From Pseudomonas sp. B21-028 (GTDB lineage Bacteria > Pseudomonadota > Gammaproteobacteria > Pseudomonadales > Pseudomonadaceae): DNA of 64,000 nt. Shown piece after piece: positions 45,933 through 57,024 of this stretch (position 1 is its first letter; each line of letters opens with the position of its first letter). Location of the stretch: assembly GCF_024749045.1 (NCBI RefSeq), contig NZ_CP087184.1:248001-312000 (forward strand), given 5' to 3'. The notes under the pieces were generated by a model. That model ran no database searches, was not told the origin of the DNA, and saw only the letters and a program-made list of their open reading frames with translations. Both the position numbers and the translations under genes were made by a program.

Positions 45933-48256
45933 CAGCGCTTCTTCAACTGCTTGGCGTTGGCGAACAGCGAGGCCATGGCGTTGTTGGCCGGGGCCGCCGT
46001 GGCGGTTTCCTTGCGCGGCGCGGTGTTCTGCGACTGGCGCGGCGCCGAGCCTGGACGAGGGCCACGGGCACCGTCGACTTTCTCGCCGGGGGTGTCGCTC
46101 ATGCGCATCGACAGGCCGACGCGTTTGCGCGGAATGTCGACTTCCATGACCTTCACTTTCACCACGTCACCAGCCTTCACGGCTTCGCGCGGGTCCTTGA
46201 TGAACTTCTCCGACAGCGCCGAAATGTGCACCAGACCGTCCTGATGCACGCCGATGTCGACGAACGCCCCGAAATTGGTGACGTTGGTCACCACCCCTTC
46301 CAGGATCATGCCGGGTTGCAGGTCCTTGAGGTCTTCGACGCCTTCCTGGAACTCGGCGGTCTTGAACTCGGGACGCGGGTCACGGCCCGGTTTCTCCAGT
46401 TCTTGCAGGATGTCGGTGACGGTGGGCAGGCCGAAGGTTTCGTCGGTGAATTTCTTCGGATCCAGGCGCTTGAGGAACGAAGCGTCGCCGATCAGTGAGC
46501 GGATGTCGCGATCGGTCTGGGCGGCGATGCGTTGCACCAGCGGGTAGGCTTCGGGGTGGACGGCCGACGAATCCAGGGGGTTGTCGCCGTTCATGACGCG
46601 CAAGAAGCCGGCGGCCTGTTCGAAGGTCTTTTCCCCAAGGCGCGGGACTTTCTTCAACGCGGCGCGGGTCTTGAAGGCGCCGTGCTCATCGCGGTGGGTC
46701 ACGATGTTCTGCGCCAGCGTAGCGTTGAGGCCCGAGATCCGCGCCAACAGCGCCACCGAAGCGGTGTTCACGTCCACACCCACGGCGTTTACGCAGTCTT
46801 CCACCACGGCGTCCAGGCCGCGGGCCAGTTTCAACTGGGACACATCGTGCTGGTACTGGCCGACACCAATGGATTTCGGGTCGATCTTCACCAGCTCCGC
46901 CAGCGGATCCTGCAGGCGACGGGCAATCGACACCGCGCCACGGATCGACACGTCCAGGTCCGGGAACTCCTTGGACGCCAGTTCCGAAGCGGAATAAACA
47001 GAAGCGCCAGCCTCGGACACCATGACCTTGGTCATCTTCATGGCCGGGTATTTCTTGATCAGCTCGGCGGCCAGTTTGTCCGTTTCACGGCTGGCGGTGC
47101 CGTTGCCAATGGCGATCAGGTCCACCGAATGCTTGGCGCACAGGGCCGCGAGCACCGCGAGGGTCTGGTCCCATTTGTTGTGCGGGACGTGGGGATAGAC
47201 CGTCGCGTGATCCAACAGCTTGCCGGTGGAATCCACCACCGCCACCTTGCAGCCGGTACGCAGACCCGGGTCTAGGCCCAGGGTGGCGCGTGGGCCGGCC
47301 GGTGCCGCCAGCAGCAGGTCGTGCAGGTTGTGGGCGAAGACGTTGATTGCCTCGGTCTCGGCGTTGTCCCGCAGTTCGCCCAGCAGGTCGGTTTCCAAGT
47401 GGGTATAGAGCTTGACCTTCCAGGTCCAGCGCACCACCTCTGCCAACCATTTGTCGGCGGCGCGGTTCTGGTTCTGGATACCGAACTGCTGGCCGATCAT
47501 GCCTTCGCAGGGGTGCATGGTGCCGGGCAATTCATCGCCGACTTTCAGCGCGGAGCTGAGGATGCCTTCGTTGCGGCCACGGAAAATCGCCAGGGCGCGG
47601 TGGGACGGCATGCTCTTGAGCGGTTCGTCGTGCTCGAAGTAATCCCGGAACTTCGCCCCTTCCTCTTCTTTGCCTGCGATTACGCGGGCACTGAGGATGG
47701 CTTCGTGTTTCAGGAAGTTGCGCAGCTTTTCCAGCAGGTTGGCGTCTTCGGCGAAGCGCTCCATGAGGATGTACTTGGCGCCTTCCAGCGCCGCCTTCAC
47801 GTCCGCCACGCCCTTTTCGGCATCGACGAAACGCGCGGCTTCGGCTTCGGGCGCCAGGGTCGGGTCGTTGAACAGCCCGTCGGCCAATTCGCCAAGCCCG
47901 GCTTCCAGGGCGATCTGGCCCTTGGTGCGGCGCTTCTGCTTGTAGGGCAGGTACAAGTCTTCGAGGCGGGTCTTGGTGTCCGCCAACTTGATGTCGCGTT
48001 CGAGCGCCGGGGTTAGCTTGCCCTGTTCCTGGATGCTGGCCAGGATGCTGATACGCCGTTCGTCGAGTTCACGCAGGTAGCGCAGGCGCTCTTCCAGATG
48101 ACGCAATTGAGTGTCATCGAGGCTGCCGGTCACTTCTTTCCGGTAACGGGCGATAAAAGGCACCGTGGAGCCTTCATCGAGTAGCGCGACGGCCGCTTCG
48201 ACCTGTTGCGGGCGTACGCCGAGTTCCTCGGCGATGCGGCTGTTGATGCTGTCCAT
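45932..48256 (-). CDS. tex: Tex RNA-binding transcription accessory protein
   Basis: 774 residues from the ATG at 48256, which has AGGTGG five bases upstream; an earlier start was rejected. Architecture of Tex: helical N-terminal region ([20 protein letters not shown]), YqgF/RuvC-like domain ([18 protein letters not shown]), helix-hairpin-helix pair ([20 protein letters not shown]), and a C-terminal S1 domain ([20 protein letters not shown] to [10 protein letters not shown]) with a basic tail ending NAKQLKKR. It binds RNA and affects transcription of stress and toxin genes in several bacteria. Confidence 0.95.
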   Translation of the reverse strand: MDSINSRIAEELGVRPQQVEAAVALLDEGSTVPFIARYRKEVTGSLDDTQLRHLEERLRYLRELDERRISILASIQEQGKLTPALERDIKLADTKTRLEDLYLPYKQKRRTKGQIALEAGLGELADGLFNDPTLAPEAEAARFVDAEKGVADVKAALEGAKYILMERFAEDANLLEKLRNFLKHEAILSARVIAGKEEEGAKFRDYFEHDEPLKSMPSHRALAIFRGRNEGILSSALKVGDELPGTMHPCEGMIGQQFGIQNQNRAADKWLAEVVRWTWKVKLYTHLETDLLGELRDNAETEAINVFAHNLHDLLLAAPAGPRATLGLDPGLRTGCKVAVVDSTGKLLDHATVYPHVPHNKWDQTLAVLAALCAKHSVDLIAIGNGTASRETDKLAAELIKKYPAMKMTKVMVSEAGASVYSASELASKEFPDLDVSIRGAVSIARRLQDPLAELVKIDPKSIGVGQYQHDVSQLKLARGLDAVVEDCVNAVGVDVNTASVALLARISGLNATLAQNIVTHRDEHGAFKTRAALKKVPRLGEKTFEQAAGFLRVMNGDNPLDSSAVHPEAYPLVQRIAAQTDRDIRSLIGDASFLKRLDPKKFTDETFGLPTVTDILQELEKPGRDPRPEFKTAEFQEGVEDLKDLQPGMILEGVVTNVTNFGAFVDIGVHQDGLVHISALSEKFIKDPREAVKAGDVVKVKVMEVDIPRKRVGLSMRMSDTPGEKVDGARGPRPGSAPRQSQNTAPRKETATAAPANNAMASLFANAKQLKKR

Positions 48257-48613
48257 AAAACCACCTGACAAATTATGAAATCAGGCCCGCCGGCGCAGAA
48301 ACAGGGCTCGGCGAGACTGGTTGAGCGGCCTGGCGTGGACCGCTGCCTGGGTCAAGAAAGGCTGCCTGTTGACCCGCGAAATTCAAAAAGTGCTGCCTGG
48401 CCAAAGGGAAAAAGGCTCGTCGAGGGTAACGATTCGACATTCCCAGGCACAAAAGGCCGCGCATTATAACCAGCGTTCCGTCCTTCGGGGGGTCATGGTC
48501 TGTAGGTCCGATACCCGTATGGGTGGAGATGGAGGAAAAATCTGCTAACAATGCACACGGTGCGTATAACGGCAGCTAGGCCATAATGCGCGCCGAGATC
48601 AAAGGAGCTTCCT
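48257..48613. promoter_or_regulatory. Divergent tex / ompR promoter region
   Basis: A 357-bp gap with no gene. On the minus strand a perfect TATAAT (complement at 48463-48468) is the best -10 for tex and leaves about 200 nt of leader; no good -35 is visible. On the plus strand CATAAT (48582-48587) is a plausible -10 for ompR just before AAAGGAG and the ATG. No repeats or further structure recognised. Confidence 0.5.
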
Positions 48614-49354
48614 ATGAGCAGCACTGCACAAACTGCTGAAGGCGAAAAAATTCTGATTGTTGACGACGACCCGGGGCTGAGCAGCCTGCTGGAGCGCTTT
48701 TTCGTCAGCAAGGGCTACCGGGCCCGCACCGTACCCAATACCGAACAGATGGATCGACTGCTGGCCCGTGAAGTCTTCAACCTGGTGGTCCTCGACCTGA
48801 TGCTGCCTGGCGAGGACGGCTTGACGGCCTGCCGCCGCCTGCGCGGCGCGAACAACCAGATCCCGATCATCATGCTCACTGCCAAGGGCGACGAACTGAG
48901 CCGTATCAAGGGCCTGGAACTGGGTGCCGACGATTACCTGGCCAAGCCGTTCAACCCCGACGAACTCATGGCCCGGGTCAAGGCGGTCCTGCGTCGTCAG
49001 TCCGCCCCGGTGCCTGGAGCCCCCGGCAGCGAAGATGAAAGCGTGACCTTCGGCGACTACGAGCTGTCCCTGGCCACCCGTGAGCTCAAGCGTGGCGACG
49101 AAGTCCACATGCTGACCACTGGCGAGTTCGCGGTGCTCAAGGCCCTGGTGATGAACGCCCGTCAACCGCTGACCCGGGACAAGCTGATGAACCTGGCCCG
49201 TGGCCGCGAATGGGATGCGCTGGAGCGCTCCATCGACGTGCAGATTTCCCGCCTGCGCCGGATGATCGAGCCCGATCCTTCCAAGCCGCGCTATATCCAG
49301 ACTGTCTGGGGCGTGGGCTATGTATTCGTGCCGGATGGCGCCGCCGGCAAATGA
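48614..49354 (+). CDS. ompR: Response regulator OmpR
   Basis: 246-residue osmotic-stress response regulator. Receiver domain: KILIVDDDPGLSSLLERFFV, phospho-acceptor Asp in NLVVLDLMLPGEDGL, and Lys in YLAKPFNPDELMARVKAVLR. The C-terminal winged helix (about 135-240) contains ELSLATRELKRGDEVHMLTT and RSIDVQISRLRRMIEPDP. AAAGGAG precedes the ATG. Partner kinase EnvZ follows 111 bp later. Confidence 0.96.
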   Translation: MSSTAQTAEGEKILIVDDDPGLSSLLERFFVSKGYRARTVPNTEQMDRLLAREVFNLVVLDLMLPGEDGLTACRRLRGANNQIPIIMLTAKGDELSRIKGLELGADDYLAKPFNPDELMARVKAVLRRQSAPVPGAPGSEDESVTFGDYELSLATRELKRGDEVHMLTTGEFAVLKALVMNARQPLTRDKLMNLARGREWDALERSIDVQISRLRRMIEPDPSKPRYIQTVWGVGYVFVPDGAAGK

Positions 49355-49364
49355 TCGGCGATTT

Positions 49365-49447
49365 GTAGGAGCGGGTGGCCTGGCGGATTGAATTCTTCTT
49401 CCAGGCGATTCGCGTCCGTCAGTATGCGAGCATCGCTCGCTCCTGCA
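49365..49447. repeat. Degenerate REP inverted repeat between ompR and envZ
   Basis: TGTAGGAGCG (49364-49373) and CGCTCCTGCA (49438-49447) pair at 9 of 10 positions, with little pairing between. It resembles an eroded REP of the TGTAGGAGCG type found in other Pseudomonas. Confidence 0.5.
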
Positions 49448-49465
49448 AGTGTGTAGCGGTTATCC

Positions 49466-50779
49466 ATGAAAACCCCCGTTTGGTTTCCCCAGAGTTTCTT
49501 CTCCCGCACCCTCTGGCTGGTGCTGATCGTCGTGCTCTTTTCCAAGGCACTGACGTTGGTCTACCTGCTGATGAACGAAGACGTCCTGGTGGACCGCCAG
49601 TACAGTCACGGCGTTGCCCTGACCCTGCGGGCCTATTGGGCTGCCGATGAAAACAATCGGACGAAGATCGCCGAGGCGGCAACGCTGATCCGGGTAGTCG
49701 GTGCCGGTGTGCCCGAAGGCGAACAGCACTGGCCCTACAGCGAGATCTATCAGAGGCAGATGCAGGCCGAGCTGGGCGCCGATACCGAGGTGCGCCTGCG
49801 TATGCACTCGCCCCCGGCGCTGTGGGTGCGTGCCCCAAGCCTGGGAGATGGCTGGCTGAAGGTGCCGTTGTACCCGCATCCCCTGCGTGGCCAGAAAATC
49901 TGGAACGTACTGGGCTGGTTCCTGGCCATCGGCCTGCTGTCGACAGCGTCGGCGTGGATATTCGTCAGCCAGCTCAACCAACCGTTGAAACGCCTGGTCT
50001 ATGCGGCCCGACAATTGGGCCAGGGACGCAGCGTGCGGCTGCCCATCAGTGACACGCCCAGTGAAATGACCGAGGTGTACCGGGCCTTCAACCAGATGGC
50101 CGAGGATGTCGAGCAGGCCGGACGCGAGCGAGAACTGATGCTCGCCGGGGTCTCCCACGACCTGCGTACACCACTGACCCGGTTGCGGTTGTCATTGGAG
50201 CTGATGGGCGAGCGCACCGACCTGACCGATGAGATGGTCCGTGATATCGAAGACATGGATGCGATTCTCGACCAGTTCCTGGCGTTCATTCGCGACGGAC
50301 GCGATGAATCGGTGGAGGAAGTGGACCTCAGCGAGTTGGTACGGGAAGTGGTCGCGCCCTATAACCAGGGCGACGAAAAAGTGCATCTGCAGTTGGAGCC
50401 GATCCAGCCGTTCCCGTTGCGCCGGGTGTCGATGAAGCGGCTGCTGAACAACCTGATCGGCAATGCCCTGAACCACGCCGGGACGGGTGTCGAGGTAGCG
50501 GCCTATGTCTCCGGCGACACCAACGCGCCTTATGTGGTGCTGAGCGTCATGGACCGTGGCGCCGGCATCGATCCTTCGGAGCTGGAGGCCATCTTCAATC
50601 CCTTCACCCGTGGCGACCGCGCCCGGGGCGGAAAGGGCACGGGGTTGGGCCTGGCAATCGTCAAGCGCATTGCCTCGATGCACGGCGGCAACGTCGAATT
50701 GCGCAACCGTGTCGGTGGCGGGCTCGAAGCGCGGGTGCGGTTGCCGTTGGGGTTGATGTTGCCCAGGGATGCGGTATAG
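49466..50779 (+). CDS. envZ: Osmosensor histidine kinase EnvZ
   Basis: 437 residues. An N-terminal helix (about 16-36), a periplasmic domain of about 110 residues, and a second helix (about 150-170, VLGWFLAIGLLSTASAWIFV) are followed by a HAMP linker. The phosphorylated His is in LAGVSHDLRTPLTRLRLSLE; ATP-binding motifs are NNLIGNALNHAG, DRGAGID and GTGLGLAIVKRI. The partner of OmpR. Separated from ompR by 111 bp with a degenerate REP, rather than the tight spacing seen in enteric bacteria. Confidence 0.95.
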   Translation: MKTPVWFPQSFFSRTLWLVLIVVLFSKALTLVYLLMNEDVLVDRQYSHGVALTLRAYWAADENNRTKIAEAATLIRVVGAGVPEGEQHWPYSEIYQRQMQAELGADTEVRLRMHSPPALWVRAPSLGDGWLKVPLYPHPLRGQKIWNVLGWFLAIGLLSTASAWIFVSQLNQPLKRLVYAARQLGQGRSVRLPISDTPSEMTEVYRAFNQMAEDVEQAGRERELMLAGVSHDLRTPLTRLRLSLELMGERTDLTDEMVRDIEDMDAILDQFLAFIRDGRDESVEEVDLSELVREVVAPYNQGDEKVHLQLEPIQPFPLRRVSMKRLLNNLIGNALNHAGTGVEVAAYVSGDTNAPYVVLSVMDRGAGIDPSELEAIFNPFTRGDRARGGKGTGLGLAIVKRIASMHGGNVELRNRVGGGLEARVRLPLGLMLPRDAV

Positions 50780-50780
50780 A

Positions 50781-50839
50781 AGCAGCGGCAAGCTACAAGC
50801 TGATTTGCTTCTGCTTGAAGCTTGAAGCTCGTAGCTGCT
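50781..50839. terminator. Imperfect palindrome between convergent envZ and rimK
   Basis: AGCAGCGGCAAGCTACAAGC (from 50781) and GCTTGAAGCTCGTAGCTGCT (to 50839) pair at 16 of 20 positions. AGCTACAAGC-type palindromes of this kind are common between convergent Pseudomonas genes. No T-run, so termination is inferred from place and shape. Confidence 0.5.
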
Positions 50840-51745
50840 CTACCCCTTGCCCTTGGTGCGGGTCATGTTCGGCCCGCCATTCTTTTCCAGATGCTCGATG
50901 ATGATGCCCGCCACGTTTTTGCTCGTGGTGGTCTCGATGCCTTCCAGGCCAGGCGAGGAGTTGACCTCCATCACCAAAGGGCCGTGATTGGAGCGCAGGA
51001 TGTCGACACCCGCCACGGCCAAGCCCATGACTTTTGCGGCGCGCAGGGCCGTCATGCGTTCTTCCGGGGTGATCTTGATCAGGCTGGCGCTGCCACCGCG
51101 ATGCAGGTTGGAGCGAAACTCCCCAGGCCGGGCCTGACGCTTCATCGAAGCGATGACCTTGTCGCCGACCACGAAACAGCGGATGTCCGCGCCGCCAGCT
51201 TCCTTGATGTATTCCTGGACCATGATGTTTTGCTTGAGGCCCATGAATGCTTCGATCACCGATTCCGCCGCCGTCGCGGTTTCGCACAGGACCACGCCGA
51301 TACCCTGGGTGCCTTCCAGCACCTTGATGACCAGCGGCGCGCCATTGACCATCGCGATCAAGTCGGGAATGTCATCGGGTGAATGGGCAAAACCGGTGAC
51401 CGGCAGGCCGATGCCGCGCCGCGACAGCAGTTGCAGCGAACGCAGCTTGTCCCGGGAGCGGGCGATCGCCACGGATTCGTTGAGAGGGAATACCCCCATC
51501 ATTTCGAACTGGCGCAACACGGCGCAGCCATAGAAGGTCACGGATGCCCCGATGCGCGGGATCACCGCATCGAACCCTTCCAGCGGCTGGCCCCGGTAGT
51601 GGATCTGCGGCTTGTGGCTGGCGATGTTCATATAGGCACGCAAGGTGTCGATCACCACCATTTCATGGCCACGCTCAGTCCCGGCCTCAACCAGGCGACG
51701 AGTGGAATACAGACGCGGATTACGCGACAGCACAGCGATCTTCAT
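50840..51745 (-). CDS. rimK: Ribosomal protein S6 glutamate ligase RimK
   Basis: 301-residue ATP-grasp ligase that adds glutamate residues to the C-terminus of ribosomal protein S6. [20 protein letters not shown] is the standard start; [40 protein letters not shown] and [17 protein letters not shown] form the ATP-grasp site. Its ATG overlaps the rimB gene by 4 bp. In P. fluorescens SBW25 the rim genes are known to tune ribosome composition and translation. Confidence 0.95.
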   Translation of the reverse strand: MKIAVLSRNPRLYSTRRLVEAGTERGHEMVVIDTLRAYMNIASHKPQIHYRGQPLEGFDAVIPRIGASVTFYGCAVLRQFEMMGVFPLNESVAIARSRDKLRSLQLLSRRGIGLPVTGFAHSPDDIPDLIAMVNGAPLVIKVLEGTQGIGVVLCETATAAESVIEAFMGLKQNIMVQEYIKEAGGADIRCFVVGDKVIASMKRQARPGEFRSNLHRGGSASLIKITPEERMTALRAAKVMGLAVAGVDILRSNHGPLVMEVNSSPGLEGIETTTSKNVAGIIIEHLEKNGGPNMTRTKGKG

Positions 51746-52224
51746 GCAGCACCTGTGGCAGGGGTAGTGGTTACCGGGAATACCGGCTTGTCTTGGACGT
51801 ATTTGATGCCTGGATTGACCACCAACTGGCCGTCGATCAAGGCTTTGGAACCCAACAGCAGGCGATAGCGCATGGACTTGCGGCAAGCCAGGGTGAACTC
51901 GACCCGCCAGATCCGATCCCCGAGTGCCAGCGTGGTGCTGATCACGTAGCGGACCTGGGCATGACCGTTGGAGCTTTTAATCGTCTTGCGCGCCACCAGT
52001 GGGGCTTCGCAGCGGCGATGACGCAGTTGTACCACCGTGCCCAGGTGCGCAGTGAAGCGTACCCATTTTTCGCCGTCACGCTCGAATGGCTCGATGTCGG
52101 TGGCGTGCAGGCTGGAGGTACTGGCACCGGTGTCTATTTTTGCCCGTAGCCCCGCGACTCCCAGATCTGGAAGCGCCACCCACTCGCGTAGACCGACAAC
52201 GGTCAAATGGTCAAAAGTCTTCAA
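51742..52224 (-). CDS. rimB: RimB-like retropepsin-fold zinc protease family protein
   Basis: 160 residues of the ATP-dependent zinc protease family (PF05618), a retropepsin-like fold. [20 protein letters not shown] carries the DTGA active-site motif; [20 protein letters not shown] is the conserved C-terminal part. The gene overlaps rimK by 4 bp. In SBW25 RimB is reported to act with RimK on S6 tails. Start uncertain: TTG at 52224 (leading into [14 protein letters not shown]) is preferred because the ATG at 52278 has no ribosome site. The third gene of the SBW25 operon, rimA, is not adjacent. Confidence 0.85.
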   Translation of the reverse strand: MKTFDHLTVVGLREWVALPDLGVAGLRAKIDTGASTSSLHATDIEPFERDGEKWVRFTAHLGTVVQLRHRRCEAPLVARKTIKSSNGHAQVRYVISTTLALGDRIWRVEFTLACRKSMRYRLLLGSKALIDGQLVVNPGIKYVQDKPVFPVTTTPATGAA

Positions 52225-52465
52225 TAAGAACAACCTGTGATCGGTACTTCGGATCAGGGGGCCCGCGAGTCGCGGCATTCGTACAGAGTAATCACAAAAT
52301 GGCGACAGTTATCCAGTGGCCTGTGTGGCTGATTCGCGCACTCGATTTCAGTGCAGGATTTGCCGGTGAGGCCGGTTCGGTCGGCATTCTATCTGTCGGC
52401 GTGAATTCGTGCGCCCGACAAAAACGGTAGTACAGTTCTGACTATTGGCGGAAAGAGGAATTGCA

Positions 52466-52870
52466 GTGGCACAAAAACAGGAAGAGGACGACAAGGTCCG
52501 TCTCGATAAATGGTTGTGGGCGGCGCGATTCTATAAAACCCGTGCGCTCGCCAAGGCCGCCATTGAAAGTGGCAAGGTCCACCATCGGGGCGAACGTTGC
52601 AAGCCGGGCAAGGAGCCCCGCATCGGCGACGAGTACATCATTCGCGCCGGGTTCGATGAAAAGACCGTGGTGGTTGAGGCGTTGTCGATCGTGCGGCGTG
52701 GGGCGCCTGAAGCGCAGACCCTGTATCGCGAAACCGAAGCCAGCATCGCCCGGCGCGAAGCCGCCGCTGCCCAGCGCAAGGCGGGTGCATTGGGCGTCAG
52801 TACCGATGGCAAGCCGAGCAAGAAACAGCGCCGGGACCTGTTCAAGTTTCGCGGTAGCAACAGCGAATAA
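52466..52870 (+). CDS. hslR: S4-domain RNA-binding heat-shock protein Hsp15
   Basis: 134 residues from the GTG at 52466, with AGAGGAA upstream. The S4 domain is VRLDKWLWAARFYKTRALAK through ESGKVHHRGERCKPGKEP; the C-terminus is basic (KPSKKQRRDLFKF). Hsp15 binds stalled 50S subunits carrying nascent peptide after heat shock. hslO follows after a REP element. Confidence 0.92.
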   Translation: MAQKQEEDDKVRLDKWLWAARFYKTRALAKAAIESGKVHHRGERCKPGKEPRIGDEYIIRAGFDEKTVVVEALSIVRRGAPEAQTLYRETEASIARREAAAAQRKAGALGVSTDGKPSKKQRRDLFKFRGSNSE

Positions 52871-52912
52871 AAGTGCTTCCAGAACAATACGCATTGTCTG
52901 GAGGAACCATCT

Positions 52913-53004
52913 GTGGCGAGGGGATTTATCCTCGCTGGCTCGCGCAGCGGCCCTGTTTTTTTGAGGCCGCTACGCAGCCCAGCGGGGATAAATCCCCTCG
53001 CCAC
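52913..53004. repeat. REP inverted repeat (GAGGGGATTTATCC type)
   Basis: GTGGCGAGGGGATTTATCCT and AGCGGGGATAAATCCCCTCG (then CCAC) face each other; inner GCTCGCGCAGCGGCC and GGCCGCTACGCAGC also pair. It lies between hslR and hslO on the same strand. Confidence 0.88.
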
Positions 53005-53119
53005 GGGAAGGTGTTGGATGCAACGAGCGGCGTGGCTGTCCCTCCCCTTGCTTGGAACCACCCTCGAATGCCCATAAAATGTTCGGCATCTTTTGCCATC
53101 ACCTCAGATACCCACCTTT

Positions 53120-54022
53120 ATGACTGATTTACCGGATAACGACTGCACCCAACGTTTCATCTTTGATGACATCGACGCCCGTGGCGAACTGGTGGCGTTG
53201 GAGCGTAGCTATGCCGAAGTCCTTGCCAAGCACCCCTATCCGGAACCGGTCGCGCAACTGCTCGGTGAGTTGATGGCGGCGGCGTCGCTGTTGATCGGTA
53301 CGTTGAAATTCGATGGCTTGCTGATTCTCCAGGCCCGTTCCGAAGGCCCGGTGCCGATGCTGATGATCGAATGCTCCAGCGAACGCGAGATCCGAGGCCT
53401 GGCCCGCTATCACGCCGATCAGATCGCCCCCGGTGCGACGTTGACCGACCTGATGCCCGAGGGAGTGTTGGCCCTGACGGTCGATCCGAGCCATGGCAAG
53501 CGCTATCAGGGCATTGTCGATCTCGACGGCGAGTCCCTGGCTGAATGTTTTACCAATTACTTCGTCATGTCCCAGCAGACCAATACACGATTCTGGCTCT
53601 ACGCCGACGGGCGGCGCGCCCGTGGACTGTTGCTGCAACAATTGCCCGTCGACCGTATTCGCGATTCAGAAGAACGTGATGCCAGCTGGCAGCACATCAC
53701 CGCTCTGGCCAGCACCTTGAGCGCCGACGAGTTGCTGAGCCTGGACAATGAAACGGTCCTGCATCGTCTCTACCACGAAGAGACCGTGCGCCTGTTCGAC
53801 GAGCTGCCGCTGCGCTTCCAATGCAGTTGCTCTCGTGAACGATCCGGCAATGCGTTGGTCAGTCTGGGTCTGGAAGATGCGCAGCAACTGGTCATCGAGC
53901 ATGGCGGCGCCATCGAGATCGATTGTCAGTTTTGCAATGAGCGCTACCTGTTCGATGGGGCAGACGTTGCCCAACTGTTCGCCGGAGCGGGCGTCGATGC
54001 ACCGTCAGATACTCGTCACTGA
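53120..54022 (+). CDS. hslO: Redox-regulated chaperone Hsp33
   Basis: 300-residue holdase activated by oxidation. The start at 53120 gives [20 protein letters not shown]. The zinc-binding cysteines are CSC ([11 protein letters not shown], about residue 237) and CQFC ([12 protein letters not shown], about 270), the CxC...CxxC switch of the family. The N-terminal domain holds [20 protein letters not shown]. Downstream of hslR in the heat-shock pair. Confidence 0.95.
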   Translation: MTDLPDNDCTQRFIFDDIDARGELVALERSYAEVLAKHPYPEPVAQLLGELMAAASLLIGTLKFDGLLILQARSEGPVPMLMIECSSEREIRGLARYHADQIAPGATLTDLMPEGVLALTVDPSHGKRYQGIVDLDGESLAECFTNYFVMSQQTNTRFWLYADGRRARGLLLQQLPVDRIRDSEERDASWQHITALASTLSADELLSLDNETVLHRLYHEETVRLFDELPLRFQCSCSRERSGNALVSLGLEDAQQLVIEHGGAIEIDCQFCNERYLFDGADVAQLFAGAGVDAPSDTRH

Positions 54023-54109
54023 ATCGGTTCAGTGCAGGTAAATCTCCTGACAAGCGCCGGATTTACGCCGTACTGACGGGAGGGCCCTACTCTTTTTGGG
54101 GTTTTCTGG

Positions 54110-55745
<1,636 letters not shown>

Positions 55746-55762
55746 GGTTGGTCCGCGAATAG

Positions 55763-55789
55763 AAAAACCGCCCTTCGGGGCGGTTTTTT
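55763..55789 (+). terminator. Intrinsic terminator of pckA
   Basis: Stem AAAACCGCCC/GGGGCGGTTTT around TTC, followed by T-rich sequence; 18 bp after the pckA stop. Confidence 0.93.
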
Positions 55790-55920
55790 GTGGGCGGCTA
55801 TTCGTGTCCACCCCTCACGCCACGTCCGCTTTGGCTGAGGACTGGAATTGTTCCATCTGTTATGAAGAGAAACAGCCAGAATATTACTACTTGGCCCTCT
55901 GACGATCACAGCTCTGATGC

Positions 55921-56187
55921 CTAGCGCAATCGCTGCCGTACAACCTCCAACATTTCGCTGCCGTCCTGAACCAACAGATAAAGCGCATGGACAATGCTGG
56001 GGATGTCCTTTACATCGGCATGCTCGAAGCAAAGGCAATGCAGGGTTTCGAGCAGGTTGCTGGAGGCCTGGATGCGCTGGGCGGCGGCGTCGCAGAGGTG
56101 CTGGAGATCTGCCTCGGTGTCGATGATCAGGACAGGTGTGCTATTGAGCCGTTGGTATTGCCCGACAGGCGGGTTGGATCGCTGCAT
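55921..56187 (-). CDS. Small unknown protein (DUF3077/DUF6124-like size and context)
   Basis: 88 residues from an ATG with AGAGG upstream. No signal peptide or membrane helix. The body from residue 22 on is helical: TEADLQHLCDAAAQRIQASS, NLLETLHCLCFEHADVKDIP, HALYLLVQDGSEMLEVVRQR. It recalls the small Pseudomonas proteins with two helices and a short tail named only as DUFs, but the match is by look only. It is alone next to decayed sequence and has no evident partner. Confidence 0.65.
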   Translation of the reverse strand: MQRSNPPVGQYQRLNSTPVLIIDTEADLQHLCDAAAQRIQASSNLLETLHCLCFEHADVKDIPSIVHALYLLVQDGSEMLEVVRQRLR

Positions 56188-56482
56188 TTGAGCCTCTTCA
56201 GTACGACGTTTGAATCGCGCCGTGGACTATAGAGAGCTCTATTCGGGGATCGCAATATGGCCTGGAGGGACAGGTTGCGTAGGACGTTTACCGGCTTCTG
56301 ACACTCGATAAGCGCCCTATTCCTGATGCTTGCTGGCTGTGCCCTTTTCCGCGTAACTCTCCGTTGGATCCTACACATGCGCTGTAGGCATTGCCTAAGA
56401 GGCGGTAGGCTGCTTCTGATAAGACCGTCATAGATCACGGCCCTATCAGACCCTTGCAGAGCGAACGTGTCGTTGCGCAGGG

Positions 56483-56614
56483 TCAACCAAGCAATGAAGA
56501 AGTCGCAGGCGTCATGCAGTGGGCAAGCAGTGGCGGTATCTCGGGCATTTTCATACATCCATTCAATAGCAGGAATGTGGTGATGGCGAAGAAGATGGTC
56601 AGTTTGCGCGACAT
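56483..56614 (-). CDS. Possible 43-residue lipoprotein
   Basis: From ATG at 56614 to TGA at 56483 the minus strand reads MSRKLTIFFAITTFLLLNGC and 23 more residues (MKMPEIPPLL, then AHCMTPATSSLLG). This is a full lipoprotein signal: basic start, hydrophobic core and the lipobox LLNGC with Cys20. AAGGG stands about 8 bases before the ATG. The mature peptide would be only 24 residues, similar in size to entericidin-like lipoproteins but without clear similarity. It may instead be the start of a longer, truncated gene, since the next 20 kb of homologous sequence is not present and decayed sequence lies just upstream. Confidence 0.5.
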   Translation of the reverse strand: MSRKLTIFFAITTFLLLNGCMKMPEIPPLLAHCMTPATSSLLG

Positions 56615-56635
56615 GGTTTTTCCCTTTGAAGTTGA

Positions 56636-56785
56636 TCAATCAACCATTGATGCAGGAGTGCATACAGAAGCCGTTTCAAGGTCCATCAACCCTCGCCCAT
56701 AGGCGTTGCTGTTGGCGTAGATGCCTGTGCGATTGCTGGTCGCCAGCAGGTGTTTGCGTACTTGCGGACTGAGTTGTGGATTGAA
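56636..56785 (-). pseudogene. Remnant of a subtilase-type autotransporter (S8 peptidase) gene
   Basis: The minus strand from about 56785 encodes FNPQLSPQVRKHLLATSNRT, then GIYANSNAYGRGLMDLETAS, before losing similarity and stopping at 56636. The pattern (S/T)-P-x-x-V-x-x-x-LL-A-T-x-N-x-T-G-I-Y-A...YG-x-G-(L)-(M/L)-D-L is what follows the catalytic serine at the end of subtilase domains in Pseudomonas autotransporters. No catalytic triad, signal or beta barrel is nearby, so only about 40 residues survive. Confidence 0.55.
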
Positions 56786-57024
56786 TTGACGATGCACCTT
56801 AGCTCGCAAGCAGCGCCGGAACGAGGCATCAAAGTGCCCGGATTTGTATCACCTCATGGCGAAGAACCAGGCCGCCGTGGCTGTATCTAGGGCAACATCC
56901 GCCAGAGGCGCCTGTGAGCTGCATCCATTTGCTGAATGCCGTTCATCACACGAATAAATTTCAAAAACGGTCTGCGGCTGACTAAGGTGAAGGCTGTCTT
57001 TGGATCGCCGACGAGAGAGCAGAC

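Larger units (their letters stand above)
56188..57024. other. Low-conservation region with gene remnants
   Basis: About 840 bp between the small unknown protein and the 3-hydroxyacyl-CoA dehydrogenase. It holds one possible small lipoprotein gene and a decayed protease fragment (listed separately). The part 56220-56480 shows no supported gene or repeat. A 170-residue minus-strand frame across 56127-56639 has no family look. Confidence 0.6.

Noticed and set aside
48273..48551. A 92-codon minus-strand frame between tex and ompR
   Set aside because: Spans the likely tex promoter and has no ribosome site.
11264..53004. Repeated motifs as a CRISPR array
   Set aside because: The copies are dispersed inverted repeats between genes, not tandem repeats with regular spacers, and no cas genes are present.
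56127..56639. A 170-codon minus-strand frame
   Set aside because: No homology look, and it overlaps the better supported 88-residue gene and the small lipoprotein frame.
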